Below, in pieces: positions 1 through 9,018 of a DNA stretch of 64,000 nucleotides. The stretch is from the NCBI RefSeq assembly GCF_000143415.4, contig NW_003314273.1, positions 1,846,760 to 1,910,759 of the forward strand. The letters run 5' to 3'. The stretch comes from Selaginella moellendorffii (lineage: Eukaryota; Streptophyta; Lycopodiopsida; Selaginellales; Selaginellaceae). The notes below the pieces were generated by a model. The model saw only the letters and a program-made list of their open reading frames with translations, did not search any database and had not been told where the DNA came from. Made by a program: the position numbers and the translations under genes. Position 1 is the first letter of the stretch. Each line of letters starts with the position of its first letter.

Positions 1-931
1 CATGATGGCAAGGCCTGTCGATCCGAGTCTATTTAGATAGTATGAGTTTTTCAGCTATTCTACTGTCTCGTGACTGACGTTGGGATTAAGCAATGGCTCC
101 TTCGGACGGATAGCCGCATTAAGAATTTCTGTCAGCATGAAGCGGGATTGGATTCAGGTCAGCTCGATTACATTTTGAATTCGCTTCACCAAGTGGAGTT
201 TTCTTGCGGCTCAAATTCACGGTTTTGGTGATAAGACTGCACTTACTTTCGCTGCTTGATGCCTATGTCTGCATGCAGGTGAGTTTTGTCCATGTTTGCG
301 CGGCAATATAGTAGAACAATCTAAATAACCTTCAAGCTTCCTGATTCTGTATTCCCAAACTCGACAAGTCTCTGCCATTTTAAATAAAAAACTTGTAGCC
401 CGAGGAGTTCGAGGCTAAAGCAAAAGAGTTGGAACTTCAGGAGCCTGTTAATTTCAAAAGGACATTTAACCGAAATTCTTTGCGAACATAAAAAACAAGG
501 TGCGCCTCTGTGCAGAAGCTGCTTTGACGAGGCTTTTTTTTTTTTCCCCTACTCATCTGCTTTTCAGTTTATGAAAGGAAAGTATCTGGAAGGAGAGTCT
601 GCATTTCAACGAGCCCAAAATAAACATTTTGATGCTGAAGGAGTACCCTGAAGAATCGCCTGTGCATGGTAAAGGAAAGGCTTCGAAGGTACTGCATCTC
701 TTGTTTACTTATGTATTTAACTATGTGATCTGTAGCAAACCAGTTAGCCATGTCCGAAAGTTTCTTGGAAGATTTTCAAAAGTACAATTCCGGAAACTCT
801 GGGCAACTCAGGTGTGGAAGAAACTTTGTCGGACCTCGACGACGAGGAGGTAAATAACGTTCAACAGTTGTATCTCAAGTTCATGTCCTTTGCCTACAGA
901 TGAATGCCTACTTGAACAACACCAAAGACGT
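1..931 (+). pseudogene. Decayed BRF1 copy, upstream part (TFIIIB subunit pseudogene)
   Basis: This stretch matches, in the same order, the middle exons of the intact BRF1 gene at 54,988-57,839, but on the opposite strand. Landmarks are the cyclin-fold exon ending in the MKRDWIQ motif (ATG at 138), the PEEFEAKAKELELQEP stretch near 397-445, the acidic linker, and the exon start at 900 that reads MNAYLNN. It is clearly dead: about 19 bases are lost before the MKRDWIQ exon so the frame breaks, the following cyclin exon is truncated, and most splice sites are disturbed. The upstream exons (zinc ribbon) lie outside the window or are lost. The copy continues beyond a nested Copia element at 2,397. 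Confidence 0.85.
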
Positions 932-1100
932 TGATGAGAGAAGCCAGGCCTCACGGTCTAGCGCTCTATAAAGAATGAGAACACTCCCAGAACAATCCCC
1001 TGGGATGGATCTCACACAGGACGGGAAAGAAAACTAAGAAAGCCCTAAACTGAAGGAATGCGACTCAAGCCAGGTGGCTGTACGCCACGTGGCTCTAACA
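932..1100 (-). repeat. 3' LTR of the nested Copia element
   Basis: The sequence starts TGATGAGAG and ends CTAACA on the plus strand. It is a direct repeat of 2270-2396 and about 40 bp longer, the other copy having short internal deletions. Confidence 0.8.
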
Positions 1101-1252
1101 CTGGTACACCTGGATCTTTATCACCAGCGTGACCATTGCCGCCCACCTAGCCGGAGCCCTGCGAGGACAGGTCACATATTCCAAGTGCTTCTCGATGTTT
1201 GGAGAAAATAATAGGTGGAAGAGCCTTAGTGAATATATCAATAACCTGGTCC

Positions 1253-1965
1253 TCAGTTGCCACATGTCAGCTCTCCTCCCATCACTTGTTCTCTGATGTA
1301 GTGGTATTTTATTTGTATATGCTTTGTCCTGGCGTGATATCTCGGATTCTCTGAAAGAGCAATCGCCGATTGATTGTCCGAGAGAATGACCGTGGGTCCT
1401 TGTTGCCGTAGCTGCATACTCGCTACAAGCTCACGAAGCCAGCTCGCCTCTTGTGCTGCCCCTGTCAAAGCTAGATACTCTCACAGCTTGCCGCTCTCCA
1501 AGTTACCACTCCATCACCAAGGAAAAAGCAATAGCCGGATGTAGACTTCCTGTCGTCTAAATCCCCTGCATAATCTGCATCGGCATAGCCTTCCAAAATA
1601 CCAGAAACCTGCCGTTGATAGCTCAAGCCAAAATTAGCAGTGCCTCTAAGATGCGCTTCACAGCTTGCTAATATTGCCAGCCTGGATTCGCCATATGCTT
1701 AGCCACCTCTCCCACAGAATAAGCAATGTCTGGGCGGGTACAAACAGCCAAGTAGATTAAGCATCCAACGACCTGGCGATATGGCACAAGATCCATCTGT
1801 TGCTTCTCAGCCTCACTAGGAGACATCTCAGCAGACAAATGAATACTTGCTTGCATTGGAGTAACAGAAGGGTTGAGGTTCTCAAGCCCAAACCTGCGCA
1901 ATACTTCCTCCACATAAGCTCGTTGTGAGACAAAATTGAAAGCTGAGCGTGGATCTTTCTCTGGT
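1253..1965 (-). pseudogene. Copia RT C-terminus / RNase H fragment
   Basis: Read on the minus strand the segment gives the end of a Copia reverse transcriptase (CTRPDIAYSVGEVAKHMANP near 1,680-1,745) followed by RNase H (DADYAGDLDDRKSTSGY near 1,550-1,585; SDNQSAIALSENPRYHARTK near 1,320-1,390). A stop follows the NPGWQY motif (about 1,668) and a frameshift lies between the RT and RNase H pieces. The family assignment is clear but the piece cannot be functional. Confidence 0.85.
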
Positions 1966-2217
1966 GCACCACATTTTAAAAGTCGACGCCGAAATGATGG
2001 TGACGATGAAGACTCTTCCGCTGCGGCTAATGGCTTGTCATGGATGACTCGAGGAGTAGAGGTGGATACCACAAGCCGTGTTCTTTGGCTGGATTCGGCA
2101 GCAACGAATCACTCAACTTTTGACCATGAGCTATTTTTGGAGATGAGGAAATGCACTGGCCAAGTGCGACTCACAGATAACAGCTTGGAGGAAGAAGACG
2201 ATGCCATCCTGTTCTAG
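1966..2217 (+). pseudogene. Copia gag-protease fragment, inverted relative to its element
   Basis: On the plus strand this reads a basic/acidic gag tail and then the aspartic protease start VLWLDSAATNHSTF, the Copia counterpart of the usual LDSGA(S/T)NH motif with G replaced by A. The RT/RNase H piece of the same element lies immediately left on the minus strand, so the two halves face opposite ways inside one LTR pair. Confidence 0.7.
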
Positions 2218-2251
2218 CGTCTATGGCACTGATCGTGCCAAAAAAATTTAA

Positions 2252-2269
2252 CCTATTGCTCTGATACCA
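2252..2269 (-). other. Copia primer-binding site (tRNA-iMet type)
   Basis: On the minus strand this reads TGGTATCAGAGCAATAGG, the standard plant Copia primer-binding site. It directly abuts the inner end of the right-hand LTR and fixes the element's orientation. Confidence 0.85.
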
Positions 2270-2396
2270 TGATGAGAGAAGCCAGGCCTCACGGCCTAGC
2301 GCTCTATAGAGAATAGAACAATCCCCTAACATGGATCTCACACAGGATGGGAAAGAAAACTAAGAAAGCCAGGTGGCTGTACGCCACGTTCTAACA
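2270..2396 (-). repeat. 5' LTR of the nested Copia element
   Basis: Direct repeat of 932-1100 with the same TG...CA termini. It is shortened by internal deletions, one of them before the run reading ATGGATCTCACACAGG. Confidence 0.8.
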
Positions 2397-2690
2397 GAAG
2401 TACGATTGAAAACTGTCACCTGGACGGAAATGAACATAGAAGACCTTCAGGTAGGCAGCTCACGTTTGTCCTGCCAGCACATTTTAAAACTCAACTGGAA
2501 GGCAAGGAAGCAGTAATAGCTGCAAGCAAAGCTTCACAAGCTGCTGCTCTGTCCGCAATTTCGTCTGGAACTGGATCCGCCACTGACATCGCTGGTGCTG
2601 CTGCCGCTGCCGTCGCGAGCTCCAAAAGGTTTGTGCATTTCCACGAAGCAACTCTTGTTTGTTCCTCACGCCATTGCACTAGGAAGTATT
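2397..2690 (+). pseudogene. Decayed BRF1 copy, downstream part (3' exons)
   Basis: This continues the pseudogene of 1-931 after the Copia insertion. It matches the intact BRF1 exon encoding VRLKTVIWTEMNKEYLQ, its intron (GTAGGCAGCTCACG) and the following Ala/Ser-rich exon (AALSAISSGTGSAADI). The same piece recurs at about 6,040, 19,795, 23,420, 45,600 and (inverted) 49,790. This segment is where the copied BRF1 sequence meets the lipase-associated repeat. Confidence 0.85.
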
Positions 2691-2699
2691 GAAATAAGG

Positions 2700-2935
2700 C
2701 TTGCAATACAGAGCAAATTCACAACCAGAGCAAACAACACAGTCCGCAACTGCCAGATACTCCTGCTATCATCGAGGAATCGGCCAACCCCATGCATCCA
2801 AACATCGCTCACTACAGCTGCATCATCGATCTCCTCAGCTGCACCGCACACCCTTGTGGCCAAGGAGCTCAAGAAGGGAAACAATGCAAGCAAATTGTTT
2901 GTGGCATGGAATAGCAAAATGTAAAGTAAGTTTTC
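2700..2935 (+). pseudogene. PPR-like gene fragment
   Basis: The plus strand carries a stretch reading NPMHPNIAHYSCIIDLLS, which resembles a PPR helix pair (H-Y-x-C-I-I-D-L-L). It is followed by Cys/Lys-rich sequence and stops. The fragment recurs in every lipase unit. No start, no full repeat array and no long frame are present. Assignment to the PPR family rests on one motif and is tentative. Confidence 0.4.
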
Positions 2936-3131
2936 AAATCAAGATATTTACAAGATTCGGTCCAATGAACTTCAAGGAAGCTTCCCGAACCAAAACTCTA
3001 TAGGCCATTGCAAGCGTGCCAGCTTTCAGAAATACGTGCCAGCTTGGTCCTACCGATCAGCGTGAGGCCTCCGTAAAAGAATGACTTTGTAAAAGTCCAC
3101 CACCGTGATCGTGATGGAAGAAAGACGGGCT

Positions 3132-4457
3132 CTACTGCTTGGTGTCCTTAAACCACCAGTTTGCTGGAACTCCAAGCTCTGCCTTGAGATAGTCCGATCT
3201 CTTGTTCACCAGTGCGATATCCCGGGTGCCCGAGACACTGAAGGGCTTGCTCGGCCCTTGGTAGCCATCAACCAGGTGAAGCAAGGCCTCCAAGTTGTGC
3301 AGATCGGTCAAGCCACCATCTTCCCTCAGAAACGGAGAGATGTCGCTGCTGAGCTCAAACTCGGTGCCAACATGGGTGTAGGCCCATGGGAACCTGTGGA
3401 AGATGAGCGAGATGATATCACAGCTGTCCTCGTTGACAATCACCCCTGGAACTTTGGGCACCAGGTCTGCGGCATTGCGTGCCTGGAGGACTTTGAGCCC
3501 GAGCTCGAGGCACCTGTCCTTGAAACCCCGGTTCCCAACTCGGGGTGCCGAGAATGTGAAGACGGACAGCGGGGTATTGCTCCCGGGCAGCCCAAGCTCT
3601 GTCACGTCGTAGGCGCTGAGGAGTGCAAGCGCGCCACCCAGGCTGTGGCCCGTGAACGTCATACTCAGCTGCTCGCCCTGGTAGAGCCCGACCAATCGCT
3701 TGATCTCCGAGTGGAGCTGCTGCCTCGCGCTCATCCCGGCCTGATCGCCGGGGACTGGAGACGTGTAGATGCTGAGAAATCCCGTCTCCACTTTCACGCC
3801 TTTGGTGTTGTGATCCGTGGGGTCGAGCCCGGTGGGGCGGAGGAGATCCTTGAGGTTCTCGATCCACTCGAGCTGCGTCACCGTCCCGCGCCAGGCCACC
3901 ACAATGTCGCGGCGTCCCAACCGTCGGATGGCCTCGTCCGACGTGGCAACCGCCACGAAGCCCATCCAGTTGGTGTCCGACGTCCACGAGTCGTCGCCGG
4001 GTTGGGCGTTGGAATTGGAGCGCTTGAAGAAGCTGGGCAAGCCCAGCTGCGATGTTGCGTAGAGATAGGCCGTGATTTCGTATCCTGTGCTTGGGAGTCC
4101 CACGGATTGGAGGAGCTCTTCCTTGGAGAACTTTATGTCTCCACAGAATTCCGAGCCCTCGCTGTATTCGAAGCCGTCGTAGCAAGCCTGCGCGAATTCG
4201 CCGTATCGGATGATCTCCCGCCGGAGCCGCTCGTCGATGGAGGCGTTGGCGGGCGGGAGGAGCGGACTCCAGTGGCATGCATCCCGCCAGCCTGAGCTCA
4301 GCGCCAACTGCGTCTCCTCCAGCTCCACAACGCGCGCGCCATGACCATCTCCTTCAGATCTCTCCAACGTTCTTCTCTTGAATGAGAATGACAATGAATC
4401 TCCTTCTCTCTCCAACGGCCTTCTCTTGAATGACAGTGACAATGAAACTCGTTCCAT
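3132..4457 (-). CDS. Class-3 lipase / phospholipase A1-II-like protein, copy L1
   Basis: Predicted to hydrolyse acyl esters of glycerolipids, probably a soluble PLA1-II-type enzyme because no clear signal or transit peptide is seen. It is intronless and 441 residues long, in the usual range of the plant family. The lid/oxyanion region reads VVAWRGT (184-191). The nucleophile elbow is GHSLG (Ser272), and the presumed triad partners are Asp331 (in RNAADLVP) and His387 (in DLHNLE). I chose the ATG of MERVSLS because the longer frame starts only at TTG. Residues 5-37 are an imperfect tandem repeat (SLSLSFKRRPLEREGD / SLSFSFKRRTLERSEGD). L1 differs from its sisters at GDIKF and LSVFTF. Family is certain; substrate is not. 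Confidence 0.92.
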   Translation of the reverse strand: MERVSLSLSFKRRPLEREGDSLSFSFKRRTLERSEGDGHGARVVELEETQLALSSGWRDACHWSPLLPPANASIDERLRREIIRYGEFAQACYDGFEYSEGSEFCGDIKFSKEELLQSVGLPSTGYEITAYLYATSQLGLPSFFKRSNSNAQPGDDSWTSDTNWMGFVAVATSDEAIRRLGRRDIVVAWRGTVTQLEWIENLKDLLRPTGLDPTDHNTKGVKVETGFLSIYTSPVPGDQAGMSARQQLHSEIKRLVGLYQGEQLSMTFTGHSLGGALALLSAYDVTELGLPGSNTPLSVFTFSAPRVGNRGFKDRCLELGLKVLQARNAADLVPKVPGVIVNEDSCDIISLIFHRFPWAYTHVGTEFELSSDISPFLREDGGLTDLHNLEALLHLVDGYQGPSKPFSVSGTRDIALVNKRSDYLKAELGVPANWWFKDTKQ

Positions 4458-4626
4458 GATCTCGATGATGGGCTTGGACAATTTTTGATACGCCTATCGA
4501 TCGATCAGCTCGTCTTTGACAAGTATGGTGTCAATGAATCAGATGATCGCTTCCTAAGGAACTTCTCCCCTTGTTGTTTCTCCCTTCCTGTAGATTGCTG
4601 GTGGAATGCTGAGATTGTGGCAGAGG

Positions 4627-4633
4627 ATTTATA
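4627..4633 (-). promoter_or_regulatory. TATA box of lipase L1
   Basis: TATAAAT on the minus strand, 170 bp upstream of the L1 ATG, conserved at the same place in L2, L3, L4, L6 and L8. It implies a 5' leader of roughly 140 nt. Confidence 0.65.
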
Positions 4634-4639
4634 GCAGTA

Positions 4640-5150
4640 TCGCTTTCGAAGTTTTCCACCGGGTCAAAAGCATATACGAAATTCTCGCGTTGATCTCTTC
4701 AATTTCTTCTCGAATGGGAAACATAATAGTCAAAGTTCAAACCACTAGGGTCAACTATACACAAGGAGGTATCGCGTCTTTGACCAGCGGACTTTCACTG
4801 AAAAGCAACAAGTTGAGAGGTCGGGATCAGTGTTCTCCTCCTTTTCACCTGGTGATCAAAGGTTTAGATTGGAAGTCCTGATGCCAAGTCTCCTTGACGA
4901 ACTGCCCAGAGTCTCAATCAAGGAAAGGCTCCCAAGAGCGGCGCCATCACACTCTGGGGCCACCACACTCTTGGAATCCCTGGTTGCTGCTGGCGATTGG
5001 GCACATGTGGACAATGAGATGGACACAGATGGATCCGACCTGGCAGGAAGAATGGATGCAAGGGCAAAAGAAGTGGTGGGGAAGAGGATTGGCTTGGGAA
5101 TGGTGCAACAAGCAATGATCAAGATCTAATCACGGTGAGGGTTTTGACTC
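4640..5150. repeat. Lipase upstream module
   Basis: Sequence conserved upstream of L1, L3 (about 22,015-22,530) and L6 (about 39,595-40,130), and shortened upstream of L2 and L4. It contains an open frame of about 99 codons (4830-5129, +) without a recognisable domain; its reverse strand is open too, so I do not call it a gene. The module probably carries the lipase promoter. Confidence 0.5.
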
Positions 5151-5430
5151 AGCCCGGGCTTATGCCCATTTTAGAACCGTTACAACGTTTCTAATATTTA
5201 CTGGTTTGCTTAAAATGTAATTAGATATACTTATTAATATTAATATTTAATTAGATTAATCTTGTATTTATAATAATTTATGGTTTGCTTAAGCAAAAGT
5301 AAAATATATTTAATTCTACCAAATAATTGTTATTCATTTAGATTAATCTTGCATTTATAATTTCCAAACATGTTTATAATTTATAACTTTCCTAAACTCT
5401 TTATAGTTTATTTTTGGTTTGGTTAGGGAT
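5150..5430. repeat. Short AT-rich spacer
   Basis: AT-rich sequence with the palindromic motif TTTGCTTAAGCAAA (near 5,284) and repeated ATTAATCTTG runs. It is a shortened version of the 2-2.7-kb spacers elsewhere in the window. No gene seen. Confidence 0.6.
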
Positions 5431-5434
5431 ATAC

Positions 5435-5870
5435 CACCCCTCAATCTCCACAGATCCAGCATCGAGCAGTAGTGTCTGGGCTGAGGCTTGAATCCACAGT
5501 CGTTGCTCATTGAAACGAGAACTCGCATCCCTTGCCTGCGTGGCTGCAAGCAACCAAAGCACTCACATACGCAACTTGGTCGGGGATCATCTCACGAAAG
5601 TGGTCAATCGCTTGCGTCGGAATGACTACATGCGGAGATCACCGACATCCACGACACAACGTTCGATGGGAGAATGGTGCCAGGATGGAGTTCCAGGAGA
5701 CGATGTTCCTCTCGGGCATGAGAGAGAGGATCTCCCAGATGCCCTTGTTGGGCATTCCCGCAAGGAGCGAGTTCAGCTCCATAGCTCGCACTCTGGGCTC
5801 TTGACGCCCGTGTTCCAGGTCACAAAGCTGGTGCGCGACAACGAGGCCCAAGATGCTGCCAAGAGCCCTG
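5435..5870 (-). pseudogene. PPR gene fragment
   Basis: Minus-strand frames give typical PPR wording in pieces: MPNKGIWEILSLMPERNIVS followed by WNSIL, and further 3' SMSNDCGFKPQPRHYCSMLD. The pieces are in different frames with stops between them, and the expected tandem 35-residue repeats are missing. The same fragment recurs at about 19,240-19,765, 22,815-23,250, 31,670-32,205, 44,850-45,350 and, inverted, 50,270-50,490. Confidence 0.7.
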
Positions 5871-5989
5871 CATCCCAAGAAGTCCCGCCTAATCCTCTGT
5901 AACAAACCCCTCCCCGCCACATCAGATTTCCCTGCCGAGTCATCCCTCCACGTGTTCTGTCTCACTTTATTCTACGGGCTTGTTATTGG

Positions 5990-6330
5990 CCGCTACAACT
6001 TTCAACAGTCATATCTCAAGTTCATGTCTTTTGCCTATAGATGAATGCTTACTTGAACAATGCCGCAATTGAAAACTGTCTTCTGGACGGAAATGAACAA
6101 AGGAGACCTTCAGGTAGGCAGCTCACGTTTGTCCTGCCAGAACATTTTAAAACCCAAAGCAATAGCTGCAAGCAAAAGTTGCACAAGCTGCTGCTCTGTC
6201 TGCAATTTCGTCTGGAACTGGATCCGCCGCTGACATTTCTGCTGCTGCTGCCGCTGCCGTTGCGAGCTCCAAAAGGTTTGTGCATTTCCACGAAGCAACT
6301 CTTGTTTGTTCCTCACGACAGTGCACTAGG
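5990..6330 (+). pseudogene. BRF1 3'-exon fragment
   Basis: Begins with the BRF1 intron end and the exon start MNAYLNN (6,041), then the NEQR...exon and the Ala/Ser-rich exon ending at AGCTCCAAAAGG. The exon frame is broken relative to the intact gene and nothing upstream is present. It lies 3' of lipase L2 and faces it. Confidence 0.8.
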
Positions 6331-6359
6331 AAGTATATAGTTTGTTGAAATAAAGCTTG

Positions 6360-6575
6360 CAATACAGAGCAAATTCAAACCCAGAGCAAACAACACAGCC
6401 CGCAACTGCCAGCTACTCCTGCTAGCTCACGAGGAATCGGCCAACCCCATGCATCAAAACATCACTCACTACAGCTGCATCATCAATCTCCTCAGCTGCA
6501 CCGCACTCCCTTGTGGCCAAGGAGCTCAAGAAGGGAAACAATGCAAGCAAATTGTTTGTAGCAAAATGTAAATTA
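6360..6575 (+). pseudogene. PPR-like fragment (HYSCII type)
   Basis: Repeat of the 2,700-2,935 fragment, reading MHQNITHYSCIINLLSC. It joins directly onto the BRF1 fragment, showing the two were copied together. Confidence 0.4.
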
Positions 6576-6770
6576 AGTTTTTCAAATCAAGATATTTACA
6601 AGATTCAATCGAATGACCCAAACCAAAACTCTATAGGCCATTGCAAGCGTGCCACCTTTCAGATATACGTGCCAAACTGAGCTTGGTCCTACTGATTAGC
6701 TTGAGGCCTCCGTAAAAGAATGAGTTTGTAAAAGTCCACCACCGTGATCGTGATGGAAGAAAGACGGGCT

Positions 6771-8096
6771 CTACTGCTTGGTGTCCTTAAACCACCAGTT
6801 TGCTGGAACTCCAAGCTCTGCCTTGAGATAGTCCGATCTCTTGTTCACCAGTGCGATATCCCGGGTGCCCGAGATACTGAAGGGCTTGCTCGGCCCTTGG
6901 TAGCCATCAACCAGGTGAAGCAAGGCCTCCAAGTTGTGCAGATCGGTCAAGCCACCATCTTCCCTCAGAAACGGAGAGATGTCGCTGCTGAGCTCAAACT
7001 CGGTGCCAACATGGGTGTAGGCCCATGGGAACCTGTGGAAGATGAGCGAGATGATATCACAGCTGTCCTCGTTGACAATCACCCCTGGAACTTTGGGCAC
7101 CAGGTCTGTGGCATTGCGTGTCTGGAGGACTTTGAGCCCGAGCTCGAGGCATCTGTTCTTGAAACCCCGGTTCCCAACTCGGGGTGCCGAGAACGTGAAG
7201 ACCGACACCGGGGTATTGCTCCCGGGCAGCCCAAGCTCTGTCACGTCGTAGGCGCTGAGGAGTGCAAGCGCGCCACCCAGGCTGTGGCCCGTGAACGTCA
7301 TACTCAGCTGCTCGCCCTGGTAGAGCCCGACCAATCGCTTGATCTCCGAGTGGAGCTGCTGCCTCGCACTCATCCCGGCCTGATCGCCGGGGACTGGAGA
7401 CGTGTAGATGCTGAGAAATCCCGTCTCCACTTTCACGCCTTTGGTGTTGTGATCCGTGGGATCGAGCCCGGTGGGGCGGAGGAGATCCTTGAGGTTCTCG
7501 ATCCACTCGAGCTGCGTCACCGTCCCGCGCCAGGCCACCACAATGTCGCGGCGTCCCAACCGTCGGATGGCCTCGTCCGACGTGGCAACCGCCACGAAGC
7601 CCATCCAGTTGGTGTCCGACGTCCACGAGTCGTCGCCGGGTTGGGCGTTGGAATTGGAGCGCTTGAAGAAGCTGGGCAAGCCCAGCTGCGATGTTGCGTA
7701 GAGATAGGCCGTGATTTCGTATCCTGTGCTTGGGATTCCCACGGATTGGAGGAGCTCCTCCTTGGAGAACTTTGTGTCTCCACAGAATTCCGAGCCCTCG
7801 CTGTATTCGAAGCCGTCGTAGCAAGCCTGCGCGAATTCGCCGTATCGGATGATCTCCCGCCGGAGCCGCTCGTCGATGGAGGCGTTGGCGGGCGGGAGGA
7901 GCGGACTCCAGTGGCATGCATCCCGCCAGCCTGAGCTCAGCGCCAACTGCGTCTCCTCCAGCTCCACAACGCGCGCGCCATGACCATCTCCTTCAGATCT
8001 CTCCAACGTTCTTCTCTTGAATGAGAATGACAATGAATCTCCTTCTCTCTCCAACGGCCTTCTCTTGAATGACAGTGACAATGAAACTCGTTCCAT
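6771..8096 (-). CDS. Class-3 lipase / phospholipase A1-II-like protein, copy L2
   Basis: Complete 441-residue copy in tandem 3,639 bp from L1, same strand. Ser272, Asp331 and His387 are all present. Distinguishing residues are SVGIPS, RNATDLVP and FSISGTRD; the last two are shared with L4 and L5. The ATG at 8,096 follows the leader AGCATCGAGATC found in most copies. A TATA box lies at 8,275-8,281. Its 5' flank, not its 3' flank, was later hit by the Gypsy element at 8,813. Confidence 0.92.
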   Translation of the reverse strand: MERVSLSLSFKRRPLEREGDSLSFSFKRRTLERSEGDGHGARVVELEETQLALSSGWRDACHWSPLLPPANASIDERLRREIIRYGEFAQACYDGFEYSEGSEFCGDTKFSKEELLQSVGIPSTGYEITAYLYATSQLGLPSFFKRSNSNAQPGDDSWTSDTNWMGFVAVATSDEAIRRLGRRDIVVAWRGTVTQLEWIENLKDLLRPTGLDPTDHNTKGVKVETGFLSIYTSPVPGDQAGMSARQQLHSEIKRLVGLYQGEQLSMTFTGHSLGGALALLSAYDVTELGLPGSNTPVSVFTFSAPRVGNRGFKNRCLELGLKVLQTRNATDLVPKVPGVIVNEDSCDIISLIFHRFPWAYTHVGTEFELSSDISPFLREDGGLTDLHNLEALLHLVDGYQGPSKPFSISGTRDIALVNKRSDYLKAELGVPANWWFKDTKQ

Positions 8097-8274
8097 GATC
8101 TCGATGCTCGCTCTGATGGGCTTGGACAATTGTTGATAAGCCTATCGATCGATCAGCTCGTCCTTGGCGAGTATGGTGTCAATGAATCAGATGATCGCTT
8201 CGTAAAAAACTTCTCCTCTTCTTGGCTCTCCCTCCGTGTAAATTGCTGGTGGAATGCTGAGATTGTGGCAGAGG

Positions 8275-8281
8275 ATTTATA
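8275..8281 (-). promoter_or_regulatory. TATA box of lipase L2
   Basis: TATAAAT on the minus strand, 179 bp upstream of the ATG, in the conserved context CTATAAATCCTCTGCCACAA. Confidence 0.6.
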
Positions 8282-8289
8282 GCAGTATC

Positions 8290-8812
8290 GCTTTTAAAGT
8301 TTGCCACCGGGTCAAAAGCATATACGAAATTCTCGTGTTGATCTCTTCAATTTCTTGTCGAATGGGAAGCATAATAGTCAAAGTTCAAACCACCAGGGTC
8401 AGCCAAAGGAGGTATCGCGTCTTTGACCTGCAGACTTTCACTGAGCTTTCACTCTTGACTCTCATCCATTCAGTAAAGCAGTTGCGAGGTCGGGATCACT
8501 GTTCTCCTCACTTGGCGATCATAGGTGTAAATTGGAAGTCCTGACGCCAGATACTTGATCATCTCCTTGACAAACAGCCCAGAGTCTCAATCAAAGAAAG
8601 GCTCCCAAGAGCGGCCCATCACACTCTAGGGCCACCACACTCTGGGGCCACCACACTCTTGGAATCCTTGGCTGCTGCTGGTGATTATGGGTAGTCAACA
8701 ATGAGCCTGTAGAACAAAGTGAGGTGGCACATGTGGTGCATCGTTAAGGGGCTTTGAAAGCCTCCCCCAATTTTAAAAATTAGATATACTTCTTAATATT
8801 AATATTTAATTA
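8290..8812. repeat. L2 upstream module and start of AT-rich spacer
   Basis: Shortened version of the lipase upstream module, with a local tandem copy of ACACTCTGGGGCCACC (near 8,620-8,655), followed by AT-rich spacer. The end at 8,812 is the Gypsy insertion point. No gene seen. Confidence 0.5.
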
Positions 8813-8986
8813 TGTGAGTGCCTGGAATATGGAAAGGGAATACAGAAATGTGCATATCAATTAGCCCAAAAACCCTAGCTTATATACAGGAGCGAGTGGT
8901 TCGGATTGAAACCAATCCGACGGCTACTAAAATCCACTACGCTAATATTAGTATACGGCATCGTAGCTGTACACTTGGCCCTCACA
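8813..8986 (-). repeat. 3' LTR of Gypsy element
   Basis: 174 bp. It differs from the 5' LTR at two positions that I could see (TTCGG/TCCGG and CCGACGG/CCAACGG). Confidence 0.93.
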
Positions 8987-9002
8987 TCATCCCCTCCTCT
9001 CG
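8987..9002 (-). other. Polypurine tract of Gypsy element
   Basis: The minus strand reads CGAGAGGAGGGGATGA immediately before the 3' LTR, as expected for the plus-strand primer. Confidence 0.75.
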
Positions 9003-9018
9003 GAATAATGGAAGGCCG

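Larger units (their letters stand above)
932..2396 (-). mobile_element. Ty1/Copia LTR retrotransposon, heavily deleted and rearranged
   Basis: A pair of direct repeats with TG...CA ends (932-1100 and 2270-2396) encloses remnants of Copia proteins. Next to the right-hand repeat is a primer-binding site complementary to initiator-Met tRNA, so the element reads on the minus strand. It sits inside the BRF1 pseudogene, with GACGT on the left and GAAGT on the right as a probable 5-bp target-site duplication with one mismatch. Only about 1.47 kb remains of an expected 4.5-5 kb. Integrase and most of RT are missing, and a gag/protease piece lies in the wrong orientation. Confidence 0.85.

Noticed and set aside
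3418-4278. A 286-codon same-strand frame inside the lipases
   Set aside because: Arg/Pro/His-rich out-of-frame shadow of the lipase coding sequence; no domain.
3105-4295. A 396-codon open frame antisense to every lipase copy
   Set aside because: It starts at GTG or a nearby ATG and mirrors the sense codons. Its conservation follows from the near-identity of the copies and the GC-rich codon use of the lipase. It has no recognisable domain and substitutions do not favour its frame.
4830-5129. A 99-codon frame in the lipase upstream module, kept in three units
   Set aside because: Both strands are open, there is no family resemblance, and it is explained by recent duplication. Kept as part of the repeat entry only.
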